DNA of 6,852 nt from positions 1 through 6,852 of the forward strand of contig JAITWP010000131.1 of NCBI GenBank assembly GCA_031285365.1, read 5' to 3'. Shown here one piece after another: positions 1 through 6,450 of this stretch. A program made the translations under genes and the position numbers. This DNA comes from Azoarcus sp. (GTDB lineage Bacteria; Pseudomonadota; Gammaproteobacteria; Burkholderiales; Rhodocyclaceae). How positions within the stretch are numbered: position 1 is the stretch's first letter; each line of letters opens with the position of its first letter. Below the pieces are notes generated by a model that saw nothing but the letters and a program-made list of their open reading frames with translations, made no database searches and had not been told where the DNA came from.

Positions 1-564
1 CCGGGAAACGGCCTCGGCAGTAGGCACAGCCAGAGGATCGCAACCGATAAGCCTCGCGCGTACGGAGGCAAGCGCCTCTTCGTGAGCAGCAAAAGCCGAT
101 CCAAGGCCGAACCATTCACCCTCCGGGCGCGTCAGGGCAGCAGGCGCGCAGCAGGCAGGCGCAGCGAGTTCTGTCACCATGCCGCGTTCGACCCTGTAGC
201 GCCCATGATAGATCTCGCCCATGCGGGCATCCGTTGCCACCAACGCCATGGGCAGCGGTGATCGAACAGCCAGGGCTGCCAGACTGCTTACAGGAATGAC
301 TCCCAGTCCGGCCCCAAGCGCCAGCCCTTGCGCAAGGCCGCAAGCCAGCCGCAAACCGGTAAAGGCACCGGGGCCCGCGCCAAACGCCACGGCATCGAGC
401 ATGCCCACGCCAAGTCCGGCATCCGCCAGCAAAGAGCGAACAAGGGTCAGAATATGTTCCGAATGATTGGCGTGTCCTTCGAGACGACGCTCGTTGATGT
501 CACCATCCAGATTCAGCGCGACGCTGGCATGCTCACAGGAAGATTCAAAAGCCAGTAGTTTCAT
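1..564 (-). CDS. tsaB: TsaB, tRNA t6A synthesis protein (3' end cut by window edge)
   Basis: TsaB is a cytoplasmic ASKHA-fold pseudo-kinase. It binds TsaD (with TsaE) and is needed to transfer the threonylcarbamoyl group to A37 of ANN-decoding tRNAs. The frame is open from the ATG at 564-562 to the left edge, giving 188 residues; the family is about 230, so roughly 40 C-terminal residues are missing. Visible family signatures are the N-terminal strand MKLLAFESSCEHASVAL (1-17), HSEHIL at 34-39, the glycine-rich GAGPGAFTGLRL (62-73) followed by GLAQGLALG, and DARMGEIYHGRY (112-123). The ATG is chosen because the protein begins exactly where TsaB homologues begin. No Shine-Dalgarno sequence is visible; instead a perfect inverted repeat ends two bases before the start codon. 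The gene is divergent from the membrane-protein gene and GC-rich. The family call is firm. Confidence 0.95.
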   Translation of the reverse strand, partial: MKLLAFESSCEHASVALNLDGDINERRLEGHANHSEHILTLVRSLLADAGLGVGMLDAVAFGAGPGAFTGLRLACGLAQGLALGAGLGVIPVSSLAALAVRSPLPMALVATDARMGEIYHGRYRVERGMVTELAAPACCAPAALTRPEGEWFGLGSAFAAHEEALASVRARLIGCDPLAVPTAEAVSR

Positions 565-566
565 TG

Positions 567-583
567 GCCGGTATTCTACCGGC
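567..583. repeat. Perfect inverted repeat (7-bp arms, 3-base loop) at the tsaB start
   Basis: The arms GCCGGTA and TACCGGC flank the loop TTC (plus strand). In the tsaB transcript this would be a GC-rich hairpin occupying bases -3 to -19 relative to the start codon, where a ribosome binding site should lie. It could be an RNA hairpin that limits translation, a protein-binding dyad, or chance. There is no T-run, so it does not look like an intrinsic terminator. The minus-strand reading contains TAGAAT, close to a -10 hexamer, but I see no good -35 partner. The repeat is seen directly; any function is inference. Confidence 0.6.
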
Positions 584-711
584 GAGCAGCCATCCAGACC
601 CGCCAAATTCGGCTGCCCCTGCCCGGATCTGGGAATTTTTGCATGCAGCCCCAGTGAGCGGGTGATAGCATCCGACGATACCGTTCAAAATTTCAGTATC
701 AGGCTTCTTAA

Positions 712-717
712 AAGGAG
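712..717 (+). promoter_or_regulatory. Shine-Dalgarno AAGGAG for the membrane-protein gene
   Basis: AAGGAG lies six bases before the ATG at 724, an ideal match and spacing. It fixes that start and makes the gene the best-marked for translation in the window. Confidence 0.9.
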
Positions 718-723
718 AAATTC

Positions 724-1527
724 ATGGATAACCAGAACGACAACCAGCCCTACACTCCCTACGCACCGCCAACCGCAGACATAGAATTCAAACCCGGCAG
801 TGAGGAAACAAATTTCATTCCTGGTGGCCGTCCGGTTTCCATGGGGAACGGTTTTTCGTGGATTTCCAGCAGTTGGGGGCTGTTCAAGCAGCAAGCCATT
901 ACATGGATAATGTTCACGCTCGCTTACGTAGGCATATGTATTCTATTGAGCGTCATTCCTGTTGTCGGTGACATTCTTTCTTTATTCATACCAACCTTGA
1001 TTATTGCAGGCGTCATTTATTCCTGCGATTTGCTCCGTCGGGTGGGATCATTTACTTTCGGCGATCTTTTTACTGCCTTTCAGCGCAAGACGGGTTCTCT
1101 GATGATCCTCTGCCTGATCGCCTTCGGGCTCCTTTTCCTGGCAATCCTTCTTCTCCTCGTTGTCTTTGCCAGCAGCATATTTACCGATTCCCCAGTCTTT
1201 GACTACAACGAAGTATTCGCCAGTTTTCGTCCTTCGTTATTGATGATCCTCACAGGATTCATCATTCTGGTGACATGGGCCATGTCGATGATGTTTGCTC
1301 CCGCGCTGGTAATGATGCATGACATCAGACCGTTCGAAGCACTTCAAATGAGTCTTTCTGCCTGCCTCAAGAATCTTCTACCCGGATTCATTTTCTGGGT
1401 CGTACTGTCCGTATTGATAATCCTCAGCTTGATCCCGCTTGGCCTTGGCCTGCTGGTAACGATACCGATGTTCTTCATCTGCTATTACACCTCGTACCGC
1501 AGCATTTTTTTCGACGAGGAGAATTAA
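724..1527 (+). CDS. Polytopic inner-membrane protein, BPSS1780-like, function unknown
   Basis: The product is 267 residues with no recognised enzymatic motif. The first 40 residues or so are polar and rich in Asn, Pro and Gln, presumably a cytoplasmic tail with no signal peptide. Hydrophobic stretches that look like membrane helices lie near 59-79, 84-101, 126-150, 171-191, 219-239 and 241-256, so about six spans. The pre-helix segment GFSWISSSWGLFKQQ (43-57) and the later segment FAPALVMMHDIRPFEALQMS (191-210) followed by CLKNLLPGF resemble what I remember of BPSS1780-family membrane proteins of betaproteobacteria, whose role is not established. The start is supported by AAGGAG six bases upstream. 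The next gene, on the same strand, follows after 126 bases. By eye it is more AT-rich than tsaB, dinB or the decarboxylase, which may partly reflect hydrophobic codons. The membrane location is secure; the family name is from memory. Confidence 0.8.
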   Translation: MDNQNDNQPYTPYAPPTADIEFKPGSEETNFIPGGRPVSMGNGFSWISSSWGLFKQQAITWIMFTLAYVGICILLSVIPVVGDILSLFIPTLIIAGVIYSCDLLRRVGSFTFGDLFTAFQRKTGSLMILCLIAFGLLFLAILLLLVVFASSIFTDSPVFDYNEVFASFRPSLLMILTGFIILVTWAMSMMFAPALVMMHDIRPFEALQMSLSACLKNLLPGFIFWVVLSVLIILSLIPLGLGLLVTIPMFFICYYTSYRSIFFDEEN

Positions 1528-1653
1528 ACAACGCGGTCTTTCGCCGTGCTCATTTCCTTCGCTTCGCCCTGCCATGCCCTTTTCCAAGGTGCCACTATAC
1601 GGTACAGTTACAACTAAAATATCATCGGAAAAGAAAAAGGCTGACGAATCCGG
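1528..1653. other. Intergenic region upstream of the radical SAM gene
   Basis: These 126 bases may carry the radical SAM promoter. TAAAAT at 1615-1620 could serve as a -10 element, but no acceptable -35 lies 16-18 bases upstream. An imperfect dyad, ACGGTACAGT, centred on GTAC, lies at 1599-1608, just before it, and might be an operator. No stem followed by a T-run is seen after the membrane-protein gene. Confidence 0.4.
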
Positions 1654-3039
1654 ATGAAGCTCATTTTTGTCCAGCCAGCCATCGGACACCGTAAGGGCGA
1701 AGACTATAAAAACTATATACGGTCCTGGCGGATGGAGCCGTTGCCCTTGGCTACTCTGGCCGGTCTTACGCCACGAGATATCCAGCGTGTCTGCTACGAC
1801 GACCGCCTTGAGCGCATCAACTTTGATGAACCGGCGGACGCAATCGTCCTGCCTGTCGAAACATTCACTGCGAGAAGGGCGTATGAGATTGCCAGTGAAT
1901 ACCGCAAGCGTGGTGTGCCAGTCATCTGCGGAGGCTTTCATGCCAGGCTGTGCACCGAGGAAGTGGCTGAATACGCCGAAGTGGTAGCCGTTGGTGAGGC
2001 AGAAGAACTTTGGCCGAAAGTGCTGGATGATTTGAGGCACGGCACTCTGAAAAAAATTTACACTCCCGAGAATGTTCCGGATCACGGCAAAGCGCCTTTG
2101 GATATCTCCATTCCGGATCGTTCTATGTATGCCGACAAACCTTATGTGCCGATACGGCTTCTCGAAAGCGGCCGTGGCTGCGGTCAAAGCAACGATTACT
2201 GCTGTGATTTCTGCGCAATACAGGCTTTTTTTGGCCCTGTCCGCCGCCGTCGCCCAGGGGACGCTGTACTGGAGGAATTGAAGAGGCTTCCGAAAGACAA
2301 TCTGCTTTTCTTCGTAGACGACAACTTCATCGCCAACATACCGCTGGCCAAAGAACTCTTGCGGGCCATGATCCCGCTAAAGCTGCGCTGGATCACGCAA
2401 GTAGCCATCGCAGCCGCGTATGACGAAGAATTGCTGGACCTCATGTACCGCGCGGGCTGTCAACTGATTCTGCTTGGCGCCGAAAGCCTCAGACAAAGCA
2501 TTCCGGGCAGCATGGCAAATGGATCCGGCACCCTGCACGCCACCTATGGTCAAGCCCTGGACAATATGCGCCGCCATAAAATTCCGCTGTATGGCACTTT
2601 TGTATTCGGATATGACGAAGATACGCCGGAAACTTTCGAAGAAGTCTTCGAATTCATCATGCAACAGGGTTTTTACATTGCGTCTTTCAACATCCTGGCG
2701 CCCTTCCCCGGTACACCTCTCTATGCCAGACTGGAAGAGCAAAAGCGCCTGCTCTACCCGGCCTGGTGGCTGGAGCGAGGGTACAAATTCAATCAGATTC
2801 CCTTCAAACCGGCCGGCATGAGCGCAGAAGAAGTGGCAGCCCGCAGCCTGAGCATACGTCGACGCTTTTACTCCGTGCCGAATATCCTCAGGCGCCTGAA
2901 CAAATGGAATCTATCAAACTTTTTTACCGCGCGCAGTTTTTTGCCCATCAACCTGCTCCAGCGCTACGAGGCAATCAGGCGGCAAGACTTTCCGTTGGGA
3001 GACGAAAACTGGACTGGGCAGTTGATCAAGGCACAGTGA
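1654..3039 (+). CDS. B12-binding-domain radical SAM protein with atypical cysteine motif
   Basis: This 461-residue protein looks like a class B, cobalamin-binding-type radical SAM enzyme; the substrate is unknown. Residues 1 to about 140 resemble a cobalamin-binding Rossmann domain: YDDRLERI (48-55), the VICGGFHARL strand-loop (90-99), and GEAEELWP (114-121) before a DDLRHG helix. The radical SAM barrel follows: RGC at 174-176 opens the cluster motif, then AFFGPVRRRRP, FFVDDNF (219-225), RWITQV (245-250), LLGAESL (273-279) and FVFGYDEDT (316-324). The barrel closes with NILAPFPGTPLYARL (346-360), typical of this family, and a C-terminal extension follows. The cluster cysteines are C176, C183 or C184, and C187, giving C-x7-C-x2-C (or C-x6-C-x3-C) instead of C-x3-C-x2-C. 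An in-frame stop at 1642-1644 leaves this ATG as the only standard start. AAAGG at 1636-1640 is a distant ribosome binding site. It converges on dinB across 36 bases. Relatives include BchE- and hopanoid-methylase-like enzymes; I do not assign a reaction. Confidence 0.93.
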   Translation: MKLIFVQPAIGHRKGEDYKNYIRSWRMEPLPLATLAGLTPRDIQRVCYDDRLERINFDEPADAIVLPVETFTARRAYEIASEYRKRGVPVICGGFHARLCTEEVAEYAEVVAVGEAEELWPKVLDDLRHGTLKKIYTPENVPDHGKAPLDISIPDRSMYADKPYVPIRLLESGRGCGQSNDYCCDFCAIQAFFGPVRRRRPGDAVLEELKRLPKDNLLFFVDDNFIANIPLAKELLRAMIPLKLRWITQVAIAAAYDEELLDLMYRAGCQLILLGAESLRQSIPGSMANGSGTLHATYGQALDNMRRHKIPLYGTFVFGYDEDTPETFEEVFEFIMQQGFYIASFNILAPFPGTPLYARLEEQKRLLYPAWWLERGYKFNQIPFKPAGMSAEEVAARSLSIRRRFYSVPNILRRLNKWNLSNFFTARSFLPINLLQRYEAIRRQDFPLGDENWTGQLIKAQ

Positions 3040-3055
3040 AAGATGACGCGCCCCA

Positions 3056-3068
3056 GCAAACGGTTTGC
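3056..3068. repeat. 13-base palindrome in the convergent gap
   Basis: GCAAACGGTTTGC is a perfect dyad around a central G, lying between the converging stops of the radical SAM gene and dinB (3040-3075). As RNA it could form a 5-bp stem with a CGG loop. No T-run follows in either direction, so it is at best a weak bidirectional termination or stability element, and may be chance. Confidence 0.35.
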
Positions 3069-3075
3069 CAAGCAA

Positions 3076-4146
3076 CTACGCGCCACCGAACAAGTCGAAC
3101 TGCCCGATCTTTCCCTCTTCTCCATCGTCTTCATCCGTAAAGCGTACACCGACACCTAGCAATCGGACCGCTTTCCCCTGGCGGGCATGCGCTTCATCGA
3201 GCAGCGCGCCCCAGACGGTTTCATCAGGGGATGCGCATACACATTCGGCAGTGGTTTGGGTGAAATCGGCGAATTTGACCTTCACCACCGCGTTGTGGAT
3301 GGGCCTTGGCGCAGATAATTTGGCAAAACGGCGGCGGAATTCCGCGATCAGCGAGGGCAGTTCGGCATGACAGGCAGGCAGATCGGGCAAATCACGGGCG
3401 TAGGTAAGCTCCACCGACAGGGACTTGCGGATGTATTCCGGTTGCACGGGGCGTTCGTCGATGCCCCGGCAAAGCTGATAAAGCGTACTGCCAAAGCGTC
3501 CAAATTCGCCGACCAGACGGGCCATATCCCAGGCACGCAACTCGCCACAGGTTTGCACGCCACGTTTTTGCAACCGCGCCGCCGTGACCTTGCCGACTCC
3601 AAAAATCCTGTTCACCGGCAACGCGGCAACGAAGGCATCGACATCCTGCGGACGAACGACGAACTGCCCGTCGGGCTTGTTCCAGTCGCTCGCAACCTTG
3701 GCGACAAACTTGTTTGGCGCAATGCCCGCCGAGGCGGTAATGCCCACTTCAGCGCGAATCCGGGCGCGGATTTCTTCGGCCATTCTGGTTGCCGAACCCT
3801 GACAACGACTGACGTCGCTCACATCCAGATAGGCTTCGTCGAGTGAAAGCGGTTCCACCAGCGGGGTGAAATCACGGTAAATGGCAAGGATCTGCCGGGA
3901 GGCTTCGCTATAGCGGCGAAAATCCGGCGGCAACAGGATGAGTTGCGGGCATTGCCGAAAGGCTCGTGCCGTTGACATCGCGGAACGCACGCCAAAGGCG
4001 CGCGCCTCGTAGTTGCAGGTCGCGATGACTCCGCGCTCCTCCGTGCGTCCGCCTACGGCAAGTGGTCTGCCGCGCAACGTCGGATCGTCGCGCATTTCGA
4101 CCGCCGCATAAAAACAGTCGCAATCGCAGTGAATGATCTTGCGCAT
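3076..4146 (-). CDS. dinB: DNA polymerase IV (Y-family translesion polymerase)
   Basis: Pol IV is a non-proofreading Y-family polymerase that copies past damaged bases, notably minor-groove N2-dG adducts, and is recruited by the sliding clamp. The 356-residue length fits the family. The start MRKIIHCDCDCFYAAVEMRD matches E. coli DinB in register, with metal ligands D8, D103 and E104 (SLDEAYLDVS) and the YEAR segment ending at R49. The steric-gate position 13, Phe in E. coli, is Tyr here. SAGIAPNKFVAKVASDWNKP (139-158) ends the palm, and NRIFGVGKVTAARLQKRGV (179-197) is the helix-hairpin-helix of the thumb. The little-finger domain follows from about 240. The tail carries QFDLF (349-353), a good clamp-binding pentapeptide three residues from the end. 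The start lies 24 bases after the decarboxylase stop with no clear Shine-Dalgarno, suggesting read-through from upstream genes. No LexA-type CTG-N10-CAG box was found in the gap. Confidence 0.98.
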   Translation of the reverse strand: MRKIIHCDCDCFYAAVEMRDDPTLRGRPLAVGGRTEERGVIATCNYEARAFGVRSAMSTARAFRQCPQLILLPPDFRRYSEASRQILAIYRDFTPLVEPLSLDEAYLDVSDVSRCQGSATRMAEEIRARIRAEVGITASAGIAPNKFVAKVASDWNKPDGQFVVRPQDVDAFVAALPVNRIFGVGKVTAARLQKRGVQTCGELRAWDMARLVGEFGRFGSTLYQLCRGIDERPVQPEYIRKSLSVELTYARDLPDLPACHAELPSLIAEFRRRFAKLSAPRPIHNAVVKVKFADFTQTTAECVCASPDETVWGALLDEAHARQGKAVRLLGVGVRFTDEDDGEEGKIGQFDLFGGA

Positions 4147-4170
4147 GGGTCGAGATAACCCAAAACCGCC

Positions 4171-6417
4171 CTAATCGTCCTTCACGCAATCGACGTAATA
4201 CCTACCATCTTCCCCTGTCACCAGCCCGTGAATATCCGTCTCGAAACCGGGGAATGCAGCATTGAAGTCGCGTGCAAAAGCAAGATAGCGAACGATGGTG
4301 GCGTTAAAACGTTCTCCCGGAATGAGCAGCGGAATACCCGGCGGATAAGGCGTGACCAGCATCGCCGTCACCCGCCCTTCCAGGCTTTCGAGCATCACCC
4401 GTTCGATCTCGCGATGCGCCATGCGGGCGAAGGCGTCAGTGGGTTTCATGACGGGGGTCATGTCGGAGAGATACATCTCGGTGGTCAGGCGTGCGACATC
4501 GTGCTTCTTGTAGAACTCGTGAATCTGGTCGCACAACTCCTTGAGGCCGACACGCTCATATTTTGGATGCTTCGCGATGAATTCAGGCATCACGCGCCAT
4601 AGCGGCTGGTTGCGGTCGTAGTCGTCCTTGAACTGCTGCAATTCCGTGACCATCGTATTCCAGCGGCCCTTGGTAATGCCGATGGTAAACATGATGAAAA
4701 ACGAATACAGCCCGGTCTTTTCGACGATGATGCCGTGCTCGGCCAGATACCTGGTGACGATTGCGGCCGGAATGCCGGCATGCTCGGCAAAGTCGCCATC
4801 AACGTCCAGCCCCGGCGTAATGATGGTGGCCTTGATCGGGTCGAGCATGTTGAAGCCCGGCGCAAGGTCGCCGAAACCGTGCCAGCGTTCGTTGGCGCGC
4901 AGCATCCAGTCCTCGCGGTCGAGCAGGCCGTCATCATCAAGATGGTCCGACCCCCAGACCTGAAACCACCAGTCATCCGCGCCATAATCGCCATCAACCT
5001 TACGCATGGCGCGTCGAAATTCGATAGCCTCGGCCAGCGATTCATTGACCAGTGCCGGGCCACCGGGCGATTCCATCATCGCCGCCGCCACATCGCAGGA
5101 CGCAATGATCGCGTATTGTGGCGAGGTCGATGTGTGCATCAGGTAGGCTTCATTGAAGATGTCGCGGTCGAGTTTGCGTGTCTCCGAGTTCTGCACGAGG
5201 ATTTGAGAGGCCTGGGACAGCCCTGCGAGCAGTTTGTGGGTTGACTGGGTGGAAAAAACCATCGAATCCTGGCATCGCGGACGCCCCTCGCCAATAGCGT
5301 GGTAATCGCCGTAGAAGTCGTGGAAAGCCGCGTGCGGCAACCAGGCTTCGTCGAAATGCAGAGTGTCGATGTGCCCGTCGAGCATCTGCTTGATGGTCTC
5401 GACGTTGTAAACCACCCCGTCGTAAGTCGACTGCGTAATGGTCAGGATGCGCGGTTTCTTGTTCTTCACCTCGCGCGCGAAGGGATTGGCTTCGATCTTT
5501 TTCTGAATGTTCTCGATGCGGAATTCTTCCAGCGGAATCGGGCCGATGATGCCGTAGTGATTGCGGGTCGGCGTGAGGAACACCGGAATCGCCCCGGTCA
5601 TGACGATCGAGTGCAGCACCGATTTGTGGCAATTACGATCCACGACCACGATGTCACCGGGCGCGACCGTGGTATGCCACACCATCTTGTTCGAGGTCGA
5701 CGTGCCGTTGGTGACAAAATAGAGATGATCGCAGTTGAAAATGCGCGCCGCGTTGCGCTCGGAAGCCGCTACCGGCCCAGTGTGATCAAGCAGTTGCCCG
5801 AGTTCATCGACCGCGTTGCACACATCGGCACGCAGCAGGTTCTCGCCGAAAAACTGATGGAACATCTGCCCGACCGGACTCTTCAGGAAGGCAACGCCGC
5901 CCGAGTGTCCGGGGCAGTGCCAGGAGTAGGAACTGTCTGCGGCGTAGTGGGTCAGCGCGCGGAAAAACGGCGGCGGCAGTGAATCGAGATAATGTCTGGC
6001 CTCCCGCACCACGTAGCGGGCAATGAACTCCGGCGTGTCCTCGAACATGTGAATGAAGCCGTGCAACTCGCGCAGCACATCGTTCGGAATGTGTCGGGCG
6101 GTGCGGGTCTCACCGGAGAGGAAGATGGGAATATCGGCATTGCGCTGGCGGATGGCCTCGACGAACGCGCGCAAGCTGTCGATGGCCTTGTCCGCATCCT
6201 CGCGCGAAGTGAATTCATCGTCGTCAATGGACAGGATGAAGGCCGAGGCGCGGCTCTGTTGCTGCGCGAACGCGGTCAAATCGCCGTAGCTGGTCACGCC
6301 CAGCACGTCCATGTCTCTCTTCCTGATGGCTTCGACCAGGGAACGGATGTCCAGTCCGGAAGCATTATCGGATCGGAAGTCATCGTCGATGATGATGATT
6401 GGGAAGTTGAATCGCAT
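4171..6417 (-). CDS. Orn/Lys/Arg decarboxylase, PLP-dependent, large acid-inducible type
   Basis: This is a 748-residue fold-type I PLP decarboxylase of the AdiA/LdcI/SpeC group. It removes CO2 from a basic amino acid to give agmatine, cadaverine or putrescine, consuming a proton. Residues 1 to about 130 form the receiver-like wing domain (IIIIDDDF at 7-14). Core motifs are HCPGHSGG (167-174), NGTSTSNKMV (237-246), DRNCHKS (260-266), YGIIGPI (288-294), HFDEAW (354-359; D356 should pair with the PLP pyridine nitrogen) and STHKLLAGLSQAS (392-404), with K395 the Schiff-base lysine. YPPGIPLLIPGE near the C terminus is typical of the last domain. Length and all key residues are intact. GGGGAAA at 6429-6423 is a plausible ribosome binding site. 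It sits 33 bases after dcd and 24 before dinB, probably one transcript. Substrate cannot be settled by eye: YGIIGPI leans towards arginine-type enzymes, while NGTSTSNK is nearer to lysine-type. Confidence 0.96.
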   Translation of the reverse strand: MRFNFPIIIIDDDFRSDNASGLDIRSLVEAIRKRDMDVLGVTSYGDLTAFAQQQSRASAFILSIDDDEFTSREDADKAIDSLRAFVEAIRQRNADIPIFLSGETRTARHIPNDVLRELHGFIHMFEDTPEFIARYVVREARHYLDSLPPPFFRALTHYAADSSYSWHCPGHSGGVAFLKSPVGQMFHQFFGENLLRADVCNAVDELGQLLDHTGPVAASERNAARIFNCDHLYFVTNGTSTSNKMVWHTTVAPGDIVVVDRNCHKSVLHSIVMTGAIPVFLTPTRNHYGIIGPIPLEEFRIENIQKKIEANPFAREVKNKKPRILTITQSTYDGVVYNVETIKQMLDGHIDTLHFDEAWLPHAAFHDFYGDYHAIGEGRPRCQDSMVFSTQSTHKLLAGLSQASQILVQNSETRKLDRDIFNEAYLMHTSTSPQYAIIASCDVAAAMMESPGGPALVNESLAEAIEFRRAMRKVDGDYGADDWWFQVWGSDHLDDDGLLDREDWMLRANERWHGFGDLAPGFNMLDPIKATIITPGLDVDGDFAEHAGIPAAIVTRYLAEHGIIVEKTGLYSFFIMFTIGITKGRWNTMVTELQQFKDDYDRNQPLWRVMPEFIAKHPKYERVGLKELCDQIHEFYKKHDVARLTTEMYLSDMTPVMKPTDAFARMAHREIERVMLESLEGRVTAMLVTPYPPGIPLLIPGERFNATIVRYLAFARDFNAAFPGFETDIHGLVTGEDGRYYVDCVKDD

Positions 6418-6422
6418 TTCGG

Positions 6423-6429
6423 TTTCCCC
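6423..6429 (-). promoter_or_regulatory. Probable ribosome binding site of the decarboxylase (GGGGAAA)
   Basis: The minus-strand GGGGAAA ends five bases before the ATG at 6417-6415, in the 33-base gap after dcd. It is an imperfect Shine-Dalgarno match but the best purine-rich tract available, and it supports this start. Confidence 0.5.
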
Positions 6430-6450
6430 GATGGTCAGACGATGGTGTCT

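Larger units (their letters stand above)
565..723. other. Divergent intergenic region between tsaB and the membrane-protein gene
   Basis: These 159 bases separate two divergent starts and so should hold promoters for both genes. I see the inverted repeat at 567-583 and the ribosome binding site at 712-717. I found no -35/-10 pair with both good hexamers and a 16-18 base spacer in either direction. No RNA gene or small ORF with a ribosome binding site is apparent. Confidence 0.6.

Noticed and set aside
221..558. Plus-strand ORFs of 76-81 codons opposite tsaB
   Set aside because: They oppose the conserved TsaB motifs and show low-complexity Ala/Ser/Pro/Arg composition.
1378..2187. Long minus-strand ORF of 269 codons running across the gap between the membrane-protein and radical SAM genes
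   Set aside because: It is antisense to two well-supported genes, its translation has no recognisable motif, and there is no good ribosome binding site. It reads as a mirror of the codon pattern opposite.
3367..3846. Plus-strand ORF of 159 codons inside dinB
   Set aside because: It is antisense to the conserved palm and thumb of Pol IV and has no family resemblance.
4147..4170. Short GGGT...ACCC pairing just before dinB as a terminator
   Set aside because: The stem is only four base pairs, with no T-run, and it touches the dinB start.
5299..5982. Plus-strand ORF of 227 codons inside the decarboxylase
   Set aside because: It lies wholly antisense to the conserved catalytic core of the decarboxylase, and its Val/Arg/His-rich translation is typical of a shadow frame in GC-rich DNA.
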